Notes: generated by a model from the letters alone, not told the origin. Counted from the stretch's first letter, positions 40,230-50,397 are shown. The stretch is 64,000 bases of DNA from Methanobacterium spitsbergense (GCF_019931065.1 NZ_JAIOUQ010000014.1:62001-126000); one strand, 5' to 3'. Numbers and translations are program-made.

Positions 40230-40613
40230 TTTAAACTGTCATTAACACATCCGCTGTGTAAAATAATTTTGTATCTGGTTGTCTTGGATAGCAATATTTT
40301 GGGTATGATTCCGTTTCCAGTGCCAATAAATTTTATGGGCATGGTTTTAGTTCCACTTGTAGGTGATGTGGATATTTTGGCGGATTAAATAATTTCCGCT
40401 TGAAATATGTACTGTGTTTCCCGGTTTTACCTTTAATGCGGCATGATTAATGGATTTCCATGGATAGGTTAAAGACCCTGCACTTTGGTCATTTCCGTGA
40501 TTTACATCCACATAAAAATTAGATGTGCTGTTGCTTGCTGAAGCTGTACCAGTAAAAGTCAGCAGGAAAATCAATGAAACAAATAATAAAATGAACTTTT
40601 TTATTTTTAACAC
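40230..40613 (-). pseudogene. Truncated, frameshifted right-handed beta-helix surface protein
   Basis: The 5' end has a signal peptide (KKFILLFVSLIFLLTFTGTA), then NFYVDVNHGNDQSAGSLTYP and INHAALKVKPGNTVHISSGN, the standard opening of parallel beta-helix adhesin-like proteins. The frame ends at TYKWN; a shifted frame continues TSPTSGTKTMPIKFIGTGNG and then fades. Full-length relatives have hundreds of residues, so most of the gene is gone. AAAGGAG precedes; GTG 40613 overlaps it and an ATA at 40604 is at ideal spacing. Confidence 0.7.
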
Positions 40614-40666
40614 TCCTTTAAATGAACATAATTAGATAGGAATTTGATTATTACACCATAGTATTT

Positions 40667-41377
40667 TTAACTAATTTTTACTATCAATGGAAAAACAACA
40701 GGTGTTCCTCCTGTTATTACAATTCCTGAACGGTATGCTGTAATATTATTACCTGAAGAAGGGTCCTGGTAGGTATAGTTCCATCTGTCAAGGAATTCTT
40801 GATTGGTTAGATACCCTCTGCTTCCCAAAATTGCTGGGTCTTCCATGTAGACATTTTCGTTATCTATTCCAATTACAACCATATAATGCCAGTATAATGG
40901 ACTGACTGTACCATTTTGATTGCTGATATTGGTTGCATTCAATGCAGGTAAATTTACTATAACTGGAATACCCTGGTCCATATTCTGTTGCAGATCTTTG
41001 AGGGTCATATTGTCTTTTATTTCTGCATTGACCCCTAAACTTTGTGCAGTTTGTGCAATGTTGCGGGGTAATGTCCCGTTTTCTGGTGTGGTATTTGTTA
41101 TATTTATCAGTTCATCCACCATTACATCTGTTCCATAGTAATCTAAAACAGCTTCTAGAGATGCAGGTCCCGAGGAATAATTATTAGGCTGTTTAACGTT
41201 AGGAACATCCAACAATTTAGTGCTGTTCTGTGATAGATTGTTATTTTCCAATATTGAAACATTATTTGTAGAATTAGTAATATTTGAGCTATTGTCGTTT
41301 AAAACTGCAGAATAAACACTTAGAGGTATGAAAATTATAAGAATAGTTAAAACCAAGATTTTGAATTTAAGATTCAT
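40667..41377 (-). CDS. Secreted C39-like peptidase-fold protein with Ser at the catalytic Cys position
   Basis: 236 residues. Signal anchor (KILVLTILIIFIPLSVYSAV), an N/S-rich spacer, then a C39-like domain: LLDVPNVKQPNNYSSGPASL, EAVLDYYGTDV, WHYMVVIGID (His) and VYMEDPAILG (Asp). In active relatives the first block reads Q-x3-YSCGPAS; here the Cys is Ser (codon TCG). The fold is intact, so it may be inactive, act as a Ser enzyme or bind peptides. ATG 41377 has no ribosome-binding site but has a TATA-like AATATTATC about 25 bases upstream, suggesting a leaderless mRNA. Confidence 0.75.
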   Translation of the reverse strand: MNLKFKILVLTILIIFIPLSVYSAVLNDNSSNITNSTNNVSILENNNLSQNSTKLLDVPNVKQPNNYSSGPASLEAVLDYYGTDVMVDELINITNTTPENGTLPRNIAQTAQSLGVNAEIKDNMTLKDLQQNMDQGIPVIVNLPALNATNISNQNGTVSPLYWHYMVVIGIDNENVYMEDPAILGSRGYLTNQEFLDRWNYTYQDPSSGNNITAYRSGIVITGGTPVVFPLIVKIS

Positions 41378-41709
41378 ATTAGAAAATTGGTATTGATAAT
41401 ATTAATTTTTTTAGGTTTTTAGAAAATTATCTACAATAATACAATCAGAAATGATATAACATATGAAATTATTACAAAATAATTTTTATAATATTACTCA
41501 TATTAAGTCTTAGTGAAGATCAAATTGGAATATAATTATTTTAGCAAGTAAAACATATATTAAACTAGTAATTTATGAGTGATGATAAAAAAAAATTATA
41601 AATAATACTTTTTTAAAATCAATAGCTTTTACTTAAATTGACAAAAGTTATTTATATTAACAGTCATATCAAGTTAAGAAGATATTATGTATGTTTTAGG
41701 TGTAAAAAT
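41378..41709. other. Divergent intergenic region
   Basis: About 330 AT-rich bases between divergently read secreted-protein genes; it should hold both promoters. No ORF with a ribosome-binding site. Confidence 0.4.
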
Positions 41710-42489
41710 ATGAGATGGTCAGTTGTATTAGTAGCTGTTTTAGTAATAATTGTGGGTTATTCTTTTATTGTGGTAGCTATTGGTCCCGTAGAACCATTGG
41801 GAAGACTTTCATTTGTTAAACTGGAAAATCCCGACATGTTCCCTGGTCATCCTCATTCTTCTTTATTAGCTCAATATGCGAATAAAAAGAACTCTAAATG
41901 TGCATTGGTTCTACATTTTGCAGGTAGCTCAACATATAGTAGTTACCTTGAAGAAAATGATAGAAATAACAAAAATGATAATGTGTACATAATAGAAGTA
42001 GCATTTATTGACACCCAGGGAGGCGGTTCAACAGGATTGGGCCAGATCAATATCTGGGATTCGATTAACGTTGCCCTATTCGGTGTACCTGATGGTAGAT
42101 ACAAGTACATGTCAGATGGTGTGGTATACAATACCTACGACGATATGATGAAACATGTTACAAGTTTGGCCAAACAACACGGCCAACAAGGCGCCATACC
42201 AATGGTTTATCATGGAACAGTTCGAACTGATAATCCTATATTAGCCCCAGGCTGTGGATTCCCACTCTACTTCCAAATATTAACCAAAACCTATGGTATA
42301 ATTCCGGCATACATATACACATTCACTGGAATGCTTTTCCCATATCTGGAAAGTCCTTACAGGAATTTCGAATTAATGCATTCATCTGAACTACAGTATT
42401 ACTACAATAATGGATTCATAAACATAGATTACAGTAAAAGTGGTGTAAATACAGCTAAATATTATGGTGGCGTTGGTAGCACCGACTGA
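41710..42489 (+). CDS. Membrane-anchored extracytoplasmic protein, unknown family
   Basis: 259 residues from ATG 41710, behind AGGTGT. One N-terminal helix ([20 protein letters not shown]) then a large outside domain. Notable segments are [58 protein letters not shown] and a Tyr/Asn-rich end ([12 protein letters not shown]). Two cysteines could form a disulfide. I do not recognise the family. The upstream open frame of 24 codons is not supported by a start site. Confidence 0.6.
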   Translation: MRWSVVLVAVLVIIVGYSFIVVAIGPVEPLGRLSFVKLENPDMFPGHPHSSLLAQYANKKNSKCALVLHFAGSSTYSSYLEENDRNNKNDNVYIIEVAFIDTQGGGSTGLGQINIWDSINVALFGVPDGRYKYMSDGVVYNTYDDMMKHVTSLAKQHGQQGAIPMVYHGTVRTDNPILAPGCGFPLYFQILTKTYGIIPAYIYTFTGMLFPYLESPYRNFELMHSSELQYYYNNGFINIDYSKSGVNTAKYYGGVGSTD

Positions 42490-42583
42490 ATTCAATATCA
42501 TTAAATTTTTAATATTAAAGATTTGTAAATATTCTGGTTTGGATGAAAAATCACAGTATGACCCATTGAATAAAGATATTCAT

Positions 42584-42876
42584 TAACTTCATTTGGCTGC
42601 TACATCTGTTGATGGTACAATTCCATCTGCTGCTGTAACTATTAGTGATGTAAGAGATAATCAGATATCTGGAGAGGATGGTTCAGTACTGCAATTTGAT
42701 CCAGATGAAGTAAGAGAAACTTATGGATCGAACAGAATAAAACAGTTAAAAACGATCCAGAACAAGTAAAAGAGGATACAATACCAATGCAAAAAACAGG
42801 AATTCCTGTACTGCCTGCATTATTAGGTATACTCATTTTAATGGGCGGTTTTATTGTAAGCAGGAACAAACAATAA
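42584..42876 (+). pseudogene. C-terminal remnant of a surface-anchored protein
   Basis: One frame reads TSVDGTIPSAAVTISDVRDN, then GEDGSVLQFDPDEVRETYGS, and is lost near 42735. Another frame continues with DPEQVKEDTIPMQKTG and a membrane helix, PVLPALLGILILMGGFIVSR, ending RNKQ. This is the C-terminal anchor pattern of methanobacterial surface proteins, with PMQKTG placed like a sorting signal just before the helix. The N-terminal bulk is missing. Confidence 0.65.
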
Positions 42877-42879
42877 AAT

Positions 42880-43053
42880 TCATTTCTTTATTTTTTTATT
42901 TTTATCTGTACTGTTTCCTTTAGCTTTTTCTATTTTTTCAAAACAGCTAGCACAGTAACTAGTTTCATGACGCTTTCGTTGTGTTTGAGTTGGGGTAAAT
43001 GAAGTATAACAACATTTACATATTCTCATTGCACTCCATTTATTAAATCGCAT
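42880..43053 (-). CDS. Small zinc-ribbon protein
   Basis: About 57 residues from ATG 43053 (GGAG nine bases upstream; ATG 43029 is an alternative with GGAGTG nearby). It contains two CxxC knuckles, RICKCCYTSF and SYCASCFEKI, and a lysine-rich tail (STDKNKKIKK). Probably a nucleic-acid or protein-binding zinc finger. Family not recognised. Confidence 0.6.
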   Translation of the reverse strand: MRFNKWSAMRICKCCYTSFTPTQTQRKRHETSYCASCFEKIEKAKGNSTDKNKKIKK

Positions 43054-43514
43054 GAACTTCAACTCCAAAAAACAATTTCCAACACTTAAATGATTAATAT
43101 TACTTTCTTATTTTCATTAATTTAATCAGGATTCTTATGAAAACATAGTTTTTGTCTTAATTTAATTATTATCAACAGATTCTGTTAATCTTTTGGTGTA
43201 ATAAGAATTCACATCAAATAAAATAAAAATATTATAATAAATAAATTATTATTTTAATGAACTGTACCTTCGTAAAACTTACAATTAATCTTCTAATCAG
43301 TTATAATAACAAATTTAATTAACAAATGGTCATCTTATTATAATAAAAAGATAATGGTTAAATTAGAAAATATAGCAGTGGTTTGTAACTCCATAATATT
43401 AAGTTAAACATTTTACTAACAAGAATTTATTGTTAAATATAAATAGATATATGTTCATGTATTTCATGAAATCTCATTTGTTGGGGCTTTAAAAAACTAT
43501 TTGGAGGAATAAAT
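43054..43514. other. Intergenic region with a short palindrome
   Basis: About 460 AT-rich bases. AACAGATTCTGTT (near 43175-43187) is a 6-bp perfect inverted repeat with a one-base centre and could be an operator. Otherwise nothing recognised. Confidence 0.35.
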
Positions 43515-44030
43515 TTGGCAAAAGAAGGAAATGTACTTTTAGGTATTTTAGCCATAATTTTAGGTATTTTAGTTCTGATATTCCCATTATTCAGTGTTTT
43601 CACTGTAAGTATACTTGCAGGTCTGAGTATACTATTCTTAGGTATTTGGCTTTTAATACAGAGCTTTGCAGTTTGGGAAGGTAATAAAGGAGTTAGTATT
43701 GCCTATTTAATACTTGGTATTCTAGGTGTAATAGTTGGAATAGGCCTATTTGGTAATATAATGGCCTTCAGCTTCCTGGTCAGCTTTTGGCTCTATCTTG
43801 CAGGATTTTTCCTTATATTTTCTGCAATAATGTCATTATTTGCTAAAGAAGGAACTGCTGGTAAAGGTTCAGGTATTGTAGGAGTGATATTAGGTATACT
43901 TTACATAGTTCTGGCTGCATATGCATGGAACCCATATTATCTTGCAATATTAATTGCAGTATGGTTAATTGTTGATGGAATAGCTTTGTTTTTTATAAAT
44001 CCATCTGAAATAGTAAAAATGGAAAATTAA
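43515..44030 (+). CDS. DUF308/HdeD-like membrane protein
   Basis: 171 residues, six membrane helices in three pairs, with repeated LGILAIILGILVLIFPLFSV-type segments at about 9-28, 60-80 and 120-140. This matches the DUF308 family that includes HdeD, an acid-resistance membrane protein of enteric bacteria; the archaeal role is unknown. TTG 43515 follows GGAGGA at the correct spacing. Confidence 0.85.
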   Translation: MAKEGNVLLGILAIILGILVLIFPLFSVFTVSILAGLSILFLGIWLLIQSFAVWEGNKGVSIAYLILGILGVIVGIGLFGNIMAFSFLVSFWLYLAGFFLIFSAIMSLFAKEGTAGKGSGIVGVILGILYIVLAAYAWNPYYLAILIAVWLIVDGIALFFINPSEIVKMEN

Positions 44031-44284
44031 TCTTCTTTTATTGATTAATAAAAGAATTAAAGCCCCAATTTTTTTCCATCGTTTTAATTTTTTTTATAGA
44101 TCATTAAAATTTCCAAAATTAAATTTCAATATTTTTAATGGTACTGAAAAACAAGAGCGCAACAGATAGGGAATATCTGCACTTATAGTAAAAATACGGG
44201 ACTAATTATCCTATCTTCTACAACCAATTACTATGAAAATAATATAGTAAGAACTGTCTTAAGTTGTTTAGGGGATGCAATGAA

Positions 44285-45510
44285 ATGAATAATAGTGGTG
44301 TTAATAATTATAAACCTTGGAAGATCTTGATAATAGCAGTATTTTTAAATTTTTTTACTTGGGCATTTTTGTTTGTTACACCGCCATTGGAAACTATATT
44401 TTCTGCAAATTTATTAATTACTCATTTCTAGACAAGTTTACTTTTCACTTCTCCAATACTTATGATAGCTCTGGTAGCAATTCCTGCAGGTATTATTGCA
44501 GATAAGGTAGGTTTAAAAAGAGCAATTGGAATTGGGGCTATTATTGCATGTATCGGTGCTGTACTTAAAGGAACATCTTCATCTTATTCCACTTTACTTA
44601 TATTTTCCATTGTTTTTGGGCTTGGTATGGGATTTACCTTTGCAAACTTACCTAAATTAGCTAGATCATGCAGTTCAATTCAGTAAACTAGTTTAGTCAT
44701 AGGAATTATCAATGGATTTGGATTATTGGCAGGAATTGGATTGGCTCTGGCTATTACAGTACCAATTATATATCCGTTTGCAAAGAGTTATCATGGTGTT
44801 TTTTATATATGGGCTGTACCTTTGATAATTGCAACAATCTTATGGTGGATTCTGGTTAATGAACCTCCATGTCCAAGCACTGAAATTGAATCTGAAAAAA
44901 CACTTTCTCTAGGATTAAAACAAATATTAAAAAATAGAACACTATGGCTATTGGCTTTTATTCTTTTACTCCATAATATCTTCTTTTACACATGGTCGGG
45001 GTGGCTTCCAACCTATCTATTACATAAAGGTTTAGTTCAAATTTAACCGGATTATTAACTTCAATCATGCTTTTGGTGGGTATTCCAACTATACTACTTG
45101 TACCCATGTTCTATTCACGAATAATATCGAAAAGGCTGCTTATATGGATACCCAGTTTGATATTCGCTTTCCTTGCAATATGGATATTGTATGCTTCAAT
45201 GTCTTCAATCTTCTTGATAATGGTTATAGCAGGAATCATAAACATCCTACGTTTCAATACTTTACTAAGTTTACCCGTGGAAATCATGCCAAAAGAACAT
45301 TCAGGAGTTGCAGGGGGTGTTGTTGTATCGGTTGGTTATATGGGGGCAGTAATCGGGCCTAGTATGGCTGGACAAATATTAGACATCACAGGAAGTTTCC
45401 AGAGTATTTTTATTATTCTCTCAGTGATATCTGTAATAACAATGTGTCTAACCTTTTTAATTCCTACTAGTGACAAAAATAAGATTTCCAGTACATCAAT
45501 GGAAAGATAG
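44285..45510 (+). pseudogene. MFS transporter pseudogene (CynX/NimT-like)
   Basis: The reading frame from ATG 44285 encodes MFS helices but is broken by TAG at 44429-44431 and TAA at 44684-44686, both in frame, and by a frameshift after TAA 45044-45046. It resumes as LTGLLTSIMLLVG and runs to 45510. Recognisable MFS parts are AGIIADKVGLKRAIGIGAII, FGLGMGFTFANLPKLA and GVAGGVVVSVGYMGAVIGPS. Three independent lesions make a sequencing error unlikely to explain everything. Confidence 0.85.
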
Positions 45511-45589
45511 GCTTTATAATTTGTTGTATTTGGATTTGTAATTTATTTATGGATAAATGCAACCTAATAAAAACCACTATTATCCTTAA

Positions 45590-45650
45590 ACAATATATAT
45601 CCCCAGGTTTAATCAGTTTGGAGGCGATTACCTGGGGTAAATATATATAA
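45590..45650. ncRNA. Strong hairpin between the two MFS pseudogenes, function unknown
   Basis: CCCCAGGT (45601-45608) pairs perfectly with ACCTGGGG (45630-45637). The inner AATC/GATT extends the stem with a two-base bulge, and the outer ATATATAT on both sides extends it further. It is a GC-rich island in very AT-rich DNA. It could be a structured RNA, a terminator or a transposon end. Just downstream a GGGGG precedes ATG 45664, opening a 36-codon frame (to 45774) of unknown reality. Confidence 0.4.
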
Positions 45651-46001
45651 TATATTGGGGGTTATGAAGTTGCGACTAAGCGAACACAACTCACACTATA
45701 AACTTTTATTTTATAGCTTAAATCGATTTTCCCAAATCACACCCAAATCACACCCTAAAAGAGTAAAATTTTAATTAAAATACTAATATTCCTTAAATTT
45801 AAATTTAACACATGTTTATAATGTTTTTTGATTATATTGTATATTAATAGAGAAATTCCAATATACCCGACCAATTTGGATTAAAATATGAATATAGTTT
45901 TTCTGTTGTCTATGTCCACTTCCATCCCATAAAAATTCATACCCAAACCTTTAAAGTTAATATTAATTAAGCTTAATCGAGCATCGATTTTGGAGATAAC
46001 A

Positions 46002-47370
46002 ATGATGGTTGCACAAAATATAAATAAACTAACGGTTTTGATTGTTTCAGTGATTGCAGTTGTTCTAACTCCAATAATGAGTTCTTCGATTAATGTGGCG
46101 CTTCCAGCAATTGCACAGGAATTATCCGCCAATGCCATATTATTGAGCTGGATTACAACAGGATTTTTCCTTGTATCTGCAATGGTTGCAATTCCACTGG
46201 GAAGAATAGCCGATATCTAAGGACTGAAAAAGATTTTTACATGCGGTGTTTTGATTTTCACAACAGCATCATTCTTAGGTGCAATATTTCCTACAGTAGA
46301 ATTTCTGATAATAGCAAGGGGTTTGCAGGGTGTTGGGAGTGCAATGATCTTTGTAACAGGAATGGCAATAATTACTTCGGCATTTCCTCCAAGAGAACGT
46401 GGTAAGGTGATTGGAATAAATATTATCGTTCTTTATATGGGTCTTGCTATCGGTCCTGTAATTGGTGGGTTGTTTACACAGTATCTTGGATGGAGAAGTT
46501 TATTTTATTTGATGCTACCATTTGGACTCTTAATACTGTCATTAATACTCTGGAAACTTAAAGGAGTTGAATGGGCAGTATGTAAAGGAGAAAACTTTGA
46601 TAAATCAGGTTCAACTATCTTCAGTATTTCCCTGTTACTTGTTCTATGGGGATTTTCAATGATAACCAGCACATATGGAAAATTAATGGTACTCCGGGGA
46701 ATTGCAGGATTTATACTCTTTGTTGTTTACGAGTTGAGGATAGAACATCCTGTACTGGATATGAAACTGTTCTTTCACAACAGGATGTTTGCATTTTCCA
46801 GTCTCTCCACATTAATAAGTTTCACAGGAACATTTGCATATTTTCCTTTTGAGCTTGTATCTGCAGTATATAAAAGGCTTGAGCCCAATCACTGCGGGTT
46901 TAATACTTGCAATCTCAACCATTTTCATGGCCCTAATGTCCACTGTTTCAGGAAAACTATCAGACAAGTACGACTCTCGTAAAATTGCATCAATAGGCAT
47001 GATGATAATCACTCTAAGCCTTTTTATGTTTATTTTTCTTGATAACAACACATGTATCTACTATTTGCTGTTGGGTCTCATATAATGGGGATTGGTTCCG
47101 GAACATTCAGCTCTCCAAATACCAATGCAATAATGAGCTCAGTATAACCAAGATTTTATGGTGTTGCAGCTGCAAACATCGAGTACAATGCGGATAACAG
47201 GCCAAACTCTCAGTATGGGAATTACAATACTGATATTTTCCATCTACATTGGAACAGCACAATTCACACCATCAACCTATCCCGAACTCATGACCAGTAT
47301 TAAAATAATCTTCACAATTTCAACTATAATGGGCTTTGGAGCTATATTCGCATCATTAGCAAGGAACTGA
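46002..47370 (+). pseudogene. DHA2-type MFS drug exporter pseudogene
   Basis: ATG 46002 behind GGAG opens a 14-helix MFS exporter: VLTPIMSSSINVALPAIAQE and LLSWITTGFFLVSAMVAIPL. A TAA (46218-46220) interrupts the conserved loop before GLKKIF. The frame continues (GLQGVGSAMIFVTGMAIITS, RERGKVIGINIIVLYMGLAI) until a shift near 46845, resumes as LQYIKGLSPITAGLILAIST, breaks again near 47080 and at a TAA near 47147, and ends STMRITGQTLSMG...ASLARN. At least two stops and three frameshifts. Confidence 0.88.
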
Positions 47371-47424
47371 TAAAATTTTATCTGCAATAAAAAATAGATA
47401 GTAAGTATCAAGGAGGTAATAACT

Positions 47425-47871
47425 GTGTATAAAAAAATACTGTTACCAACCGATGGTTCTGAAAATTCTAAAAGAGCAGGAGAACATGCTATATGGATTG
47501 CTGATAAAAGCGGAGCTGATATAATAGTTTTAAATGTGGTTGAATTTTATTATCCCCAAATATCTGCCTTGCCCAATTACAGGGAGGGCTTATACGATGA
47601 TATAATGAGGGAGGGAGAAACTGCTGTTGAATCATTTAGAAAAGAATTAGAATTGAATCAGTGTAATGGTATTTGTAAAACAGTTAAATTAACCACAAAA
47701 ATTAAAGAGGGCAAAGCACATCTGGAAATACTTGAATCAATAGATGAGTATGATGTAGATCTCGTTGTTATGGGTGCATCTGGCAGACATGGTCTGGATA
47801 GATTTATGTTGGGAAGTGTCACTGAACGGGTGATTAGAGAAGCTAAATGTCCTGTACTTGTTGTACATTAA
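47425..47871 (+). CDS. Universal stress protein, UspA family
   Basis: 148 residues from GTG 47425 behind AAGGAGG. It has the N-terminal [20 protein letters not shown] and the ATP-binding C-terminal motif [20 protein letters not shown] followed by CPVLVVH, so it belongs to the nucleotide-binding UspA class. It lies 55 bases after the MFS pseudogene but has its own ribosome-binding site and is intact. Confidence 0.93.
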   Translation: MYKKILLPTDGSENSKRAGEHAIWIADKSGADIIVLNVVEFYYPQISALPNYREGLYDDIMREGETAVESFRKELELNQCNGICKTVKLTTKIKEGKAHLEILESIDEYDVDLVVMGASGRHGLDRFMLGSVTERVIREAKCPVLVVH

Positions 47872-47964
47872 TAGGATCTAAAATATCGCCCCAAATAATG
47901 ATTAGGATTTCTAATTTTAATTAGGAAATAATTTAAAAAAATAAAATAAGTTCAAATTTAATAA

Positions 47965-48119
47965 TTATTTTTTAATAAGCCACATATATAGACCGTATAC
48001 TATTAAGATTATTACCACGATCCAAAATAGCCAAAAGAATAATCCTGGTACTGCAAGGGCTAAAATTGCCAGAACCACACCTAAACGAAAGTAATTGCTC
48101 CCATTGTGCTTTCATTCAT
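47965..48119 (-). pseudogene. Small membrane protein with frameshift
   Basis: ATG 48119, with AGGTGATACT immediately before it, opens MNESTMGA and then runs into a stop. One frame over, YFRLGVVLAILALAVPGL continues into a second hydrophobic stretch (FWLFWIVVIILIVYGLYM) ending WLIKK. A one-base deletion near 48090 explains it. The intact protein would have had about 51 residues and two helices. Confidence 0.55.
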
Positions 48120-48284
48120 AGTATCACCTAATATATAATATGGACTGCTAATTATTTAAAATTTGCTCAAACTGTAATAACTCACATAAAATTTTAAAAT
48201 TGTTGAAGTGTATTATGAAAATATTCATCAAAGCGAATTAACATAATAGTAAATGGAACTTTTTAACTTAAAGGGAGTGATACA

Positions 48285-48713
48285 TTGAATTTTGAAGAGT
48301 GCATAAAATTTGCTAACGACACACCTGTATGTTATCTTGCAACTGTAGATGGAGACCAACCTCGAGTAAGGGCACTGGGATTTTGGTTTGCTGATAAAAA
48401 TGGATTTCACTTTCAAATAGGTGATGTAAAGGAAATGTATGGGCAACTCAAGGCAAACCCCAAAGTTGAAGCATGTTTTTGGCAGCCAGACGAACAAACA
48501 GGAACAATGATGAGGGTTGCAGGTGAAATAGAATTTGTAGATGATATTGAACTTAAAAAGAAGGTACTGGAAGACAGACCATTTCTTAAAGAGTTTGGAA
48601 TGACATTTGACCATCCTGGATTGATTATATTCAGAATTGCAAAGGGTGAAGCCTATTTCTGGACAATGAAAACCAATTTCGAGCCTAAAAAGATGATTAA
48701 ATTCGGAGATTAA
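48285..48713 (+). CDS. Pyridoxamine 5'-phosphate oxidase-like flavoprotein
   Basis: 142 residues with the split-barrel FMN-binding fold: FANDTPVCYLATVDGDQPRV near the start, RALGFWFADKNGFHFQIGDV, then VEACFWQPDEQTGTMMRVAG. Archaeal members often bind FMN or F420 and reduce unknown substrates. TTG 48285 follows GGGAGTGA. Stands alone. Confidence 0.85.
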   Translation: MNFEECIKFANDTPVCYLATVDGDQPRVRALGFWFADKNGFHFQIGDVKEMYGQLKANPKVEACFWQPDEQTGTMMRVAGEIEFVDDIELKKKVLEDRPFLKEFGMTFDHPGLIIFRIAKGEAYFWTMKTNFEPKKMIKFGD

Positions 48714-49044
48714 AATAAATTTAAGTTCAGATTTAAAACAAGATATAGGTTAAACAATTTTTGTTTCAATTTCCATCTGATGAATGGGTAAGGAAATTTG
48801 AACTTCAATTTTTTTTATCAATCTACTTAAAATTCTATTACAAAATTTCCCAAATTTACAATTAGCAATTCAATCTTTGATAAAGAGATCTTATTCCAAT
48901 TTGTATTCTAACAATTAATATGTACAATTGTATTTTCAGAAGTAATTATAGTAAAATAGATTATTAAATATTTTCAATCCAATCTATCAAAAATCAAGAG
49001 AAAAAACATTCAAAAAATAAAAAAAGGAAGGATTAAACAGGTAA
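48714..49044. other. Intergenic region, nothing recognised
   Basis: About 330 AT-rich bases between two convergent genes. No clear terminator hairpin or ORF. Confidence 0.4.
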
Positions 49045-50397
49045 CTACATCGACACATTGCTTGGTAATCTTTTATTTGTATAATAGAAATTCATTATTT
49101 TTGAGTACATGTAGATAGTTGATTCGTAGCGGATATTACCCAAAGAGGTGGCAATGTAATTGGGTGCTCTTCCATTGGTGTTTATGTAGTTTTTGATGTT
49201 ACTTGCAAGTTTAACGTATTCTGTTTTTAATATGTTTCCATGTTTAAATGTTCCTTTAGGTGCTGTTGGTGCATTAACAGTTTTTGCTGTTATTGATGCG
49301 GTAGAGCCGCTGTTTAGGTTAATCACTGATGAAGTAAGCAAGTATAAAAAGTTAGACATTGTAACATGTTTACTCGAAATAGTTACATAAGATGGTAGCT
49401 TTTTATAGGTTTCATAATATGTTTTAACAGATTTAGCAGCAGAACCAATCTGACTTACAGTATAACTGGTACTTGATGGTGTCTGAACATTAGCTGCCCA
49501 TACAATAAGTTGATCTAGTAAAGTATAATTGGTCGGACTTAATTCTGGGTGAGGTCCGCTTAAAACGGTTCTTCCATTTCCATAGGTGTCTCCAACTATG
49601 GCTGCATAACCTGAGTTTGTACCACTTGCATAGTTAGCAAATCTTGTAAAACCACTACCGTAAAATGCAGGCCCATTATAGTGAGCAAGGGTCAATGTAC
49701 CGCTGGAACCTAAAAGTTGAGTTGCAATACTGGTTGTTGAAACCTGAAGATTTCCTTCATGGTTATATACCTTTGAACTAACATGAGGAGCAACTCCCCA
49801 TCCATTATAACTGGTTCCACTTCCACCTACATATTTAGATCCTGCATATGCTCCTGCACAAATTCCTAGATATCCATGACCACTGGAAATGAAGTTTTTA
49901 ATGGCAGAAGAGCTTATTCTGCTACTGTGAATGTAAGTGTAGCCGCTTGAACCCCCGGGCATTACAAGTAAATCGTAATTAGCCAGTATGGACGAAGTAA
50001 TTGAAGTTGATTTTCCATAGGTGAAACGATATCCTGGAACAAGGTTATTGTTATTGGCTGAAGTCAATGCGGTCACAACACCATTAACACAGCTAGTAAT
50101 GGCACCATTTCCATTATATATTAGTACTCGAATGGTTTTGGTACTGGTTGTACTGACTGGGGAACCTGCTGCATATTTAGTAGTTTTTGAGGCGGTTGAT
50201 GTTGTTGCTAATTTGGTAGTCGTTGTTGTTACTTTAGTAGTTGAAGTTGTTGCTAAGTTGGCAACACTTGAAGTCTGTGTTGTTTGAAGATTTTGTGTTG
50301 TGTTATTAGAACTATCTGTTGCAGATACAAGACCAAAATTTAGGGTCAATGCTATTCCCAATAACAACAGCACACTAAGGAATAATTTTCGATTAAT
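49045..50397 (-). CDS. Secreted BPL_N (GATase-like) protein with two pseudomurein-binding repeats; ATT start
   Basis: 450 residues. Signal peptide NRKLFLSVLLLLGIALTLNF, a Thr/Ser-rich linker (about 25-80), a BPL_N/GATase-like domain (YDLLVMPGGSSGYTYI, GHGYLGICAGAYAGS, VLSGPHPELS) and two PMBRs (YYETYKKLPSYVTISSKHVT; YINTNGRAPNYI). It is a paralog of 31539-32858 with a different C-terminal layout (two PMBR and no Big_5). AGGAG lies eight bases before ATT 50397, which is the only position giving a positively charged signal peptide; GTG 50373 would cut into the hydrophobic core. Confidence 0.78.
   Translation of the reverse strand: MNRKLFLSVLLLLGIALTLNFGLVSATDSSNNTTQNLQTTQTSSVANLATTSTTKVTTTTTKLATTSTASKTTKYAAGSPVSTTSTKTIRVLIYNGNGAITSCVNGVVTALTSANNNNLVPGYRFTYGKSTSITSSILANYDLLVMPGGSSGYTYIHSSRISSSAIKNFISSGHGYLGICAGAYAGSKYVGGSGTSYNGWGVAPHVSSKVYNHEGNLQVSTTSIATQLLGSSGTLTLAHYNGPAFYGSGFTRFANYASGTNSGYAAIVGDTYGNGRTVLSGPHPELSPTNYTLLDQLIVWAANVQTPSSTSYTVSQIGSAAKSVKTYYETYKKLPSYVTISSKHVTMSNFLYLLTSSVINLNSGSTASITAKTVNAPTAPKGTFKHGNILKTEYVKLASNIKNYINTNGRAPNYIATSLGNIRYESTIYMYSKIMNFYYTNKRLPSNVSM

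Noticed and set aside
44429..44431. In-frame TAG in the MFS gene as a possible pyrrolysine codon
   Set aside because: The same gene has a TAA and a frameshift downstream, so it is decayed. No pyl genes are visible in the window.
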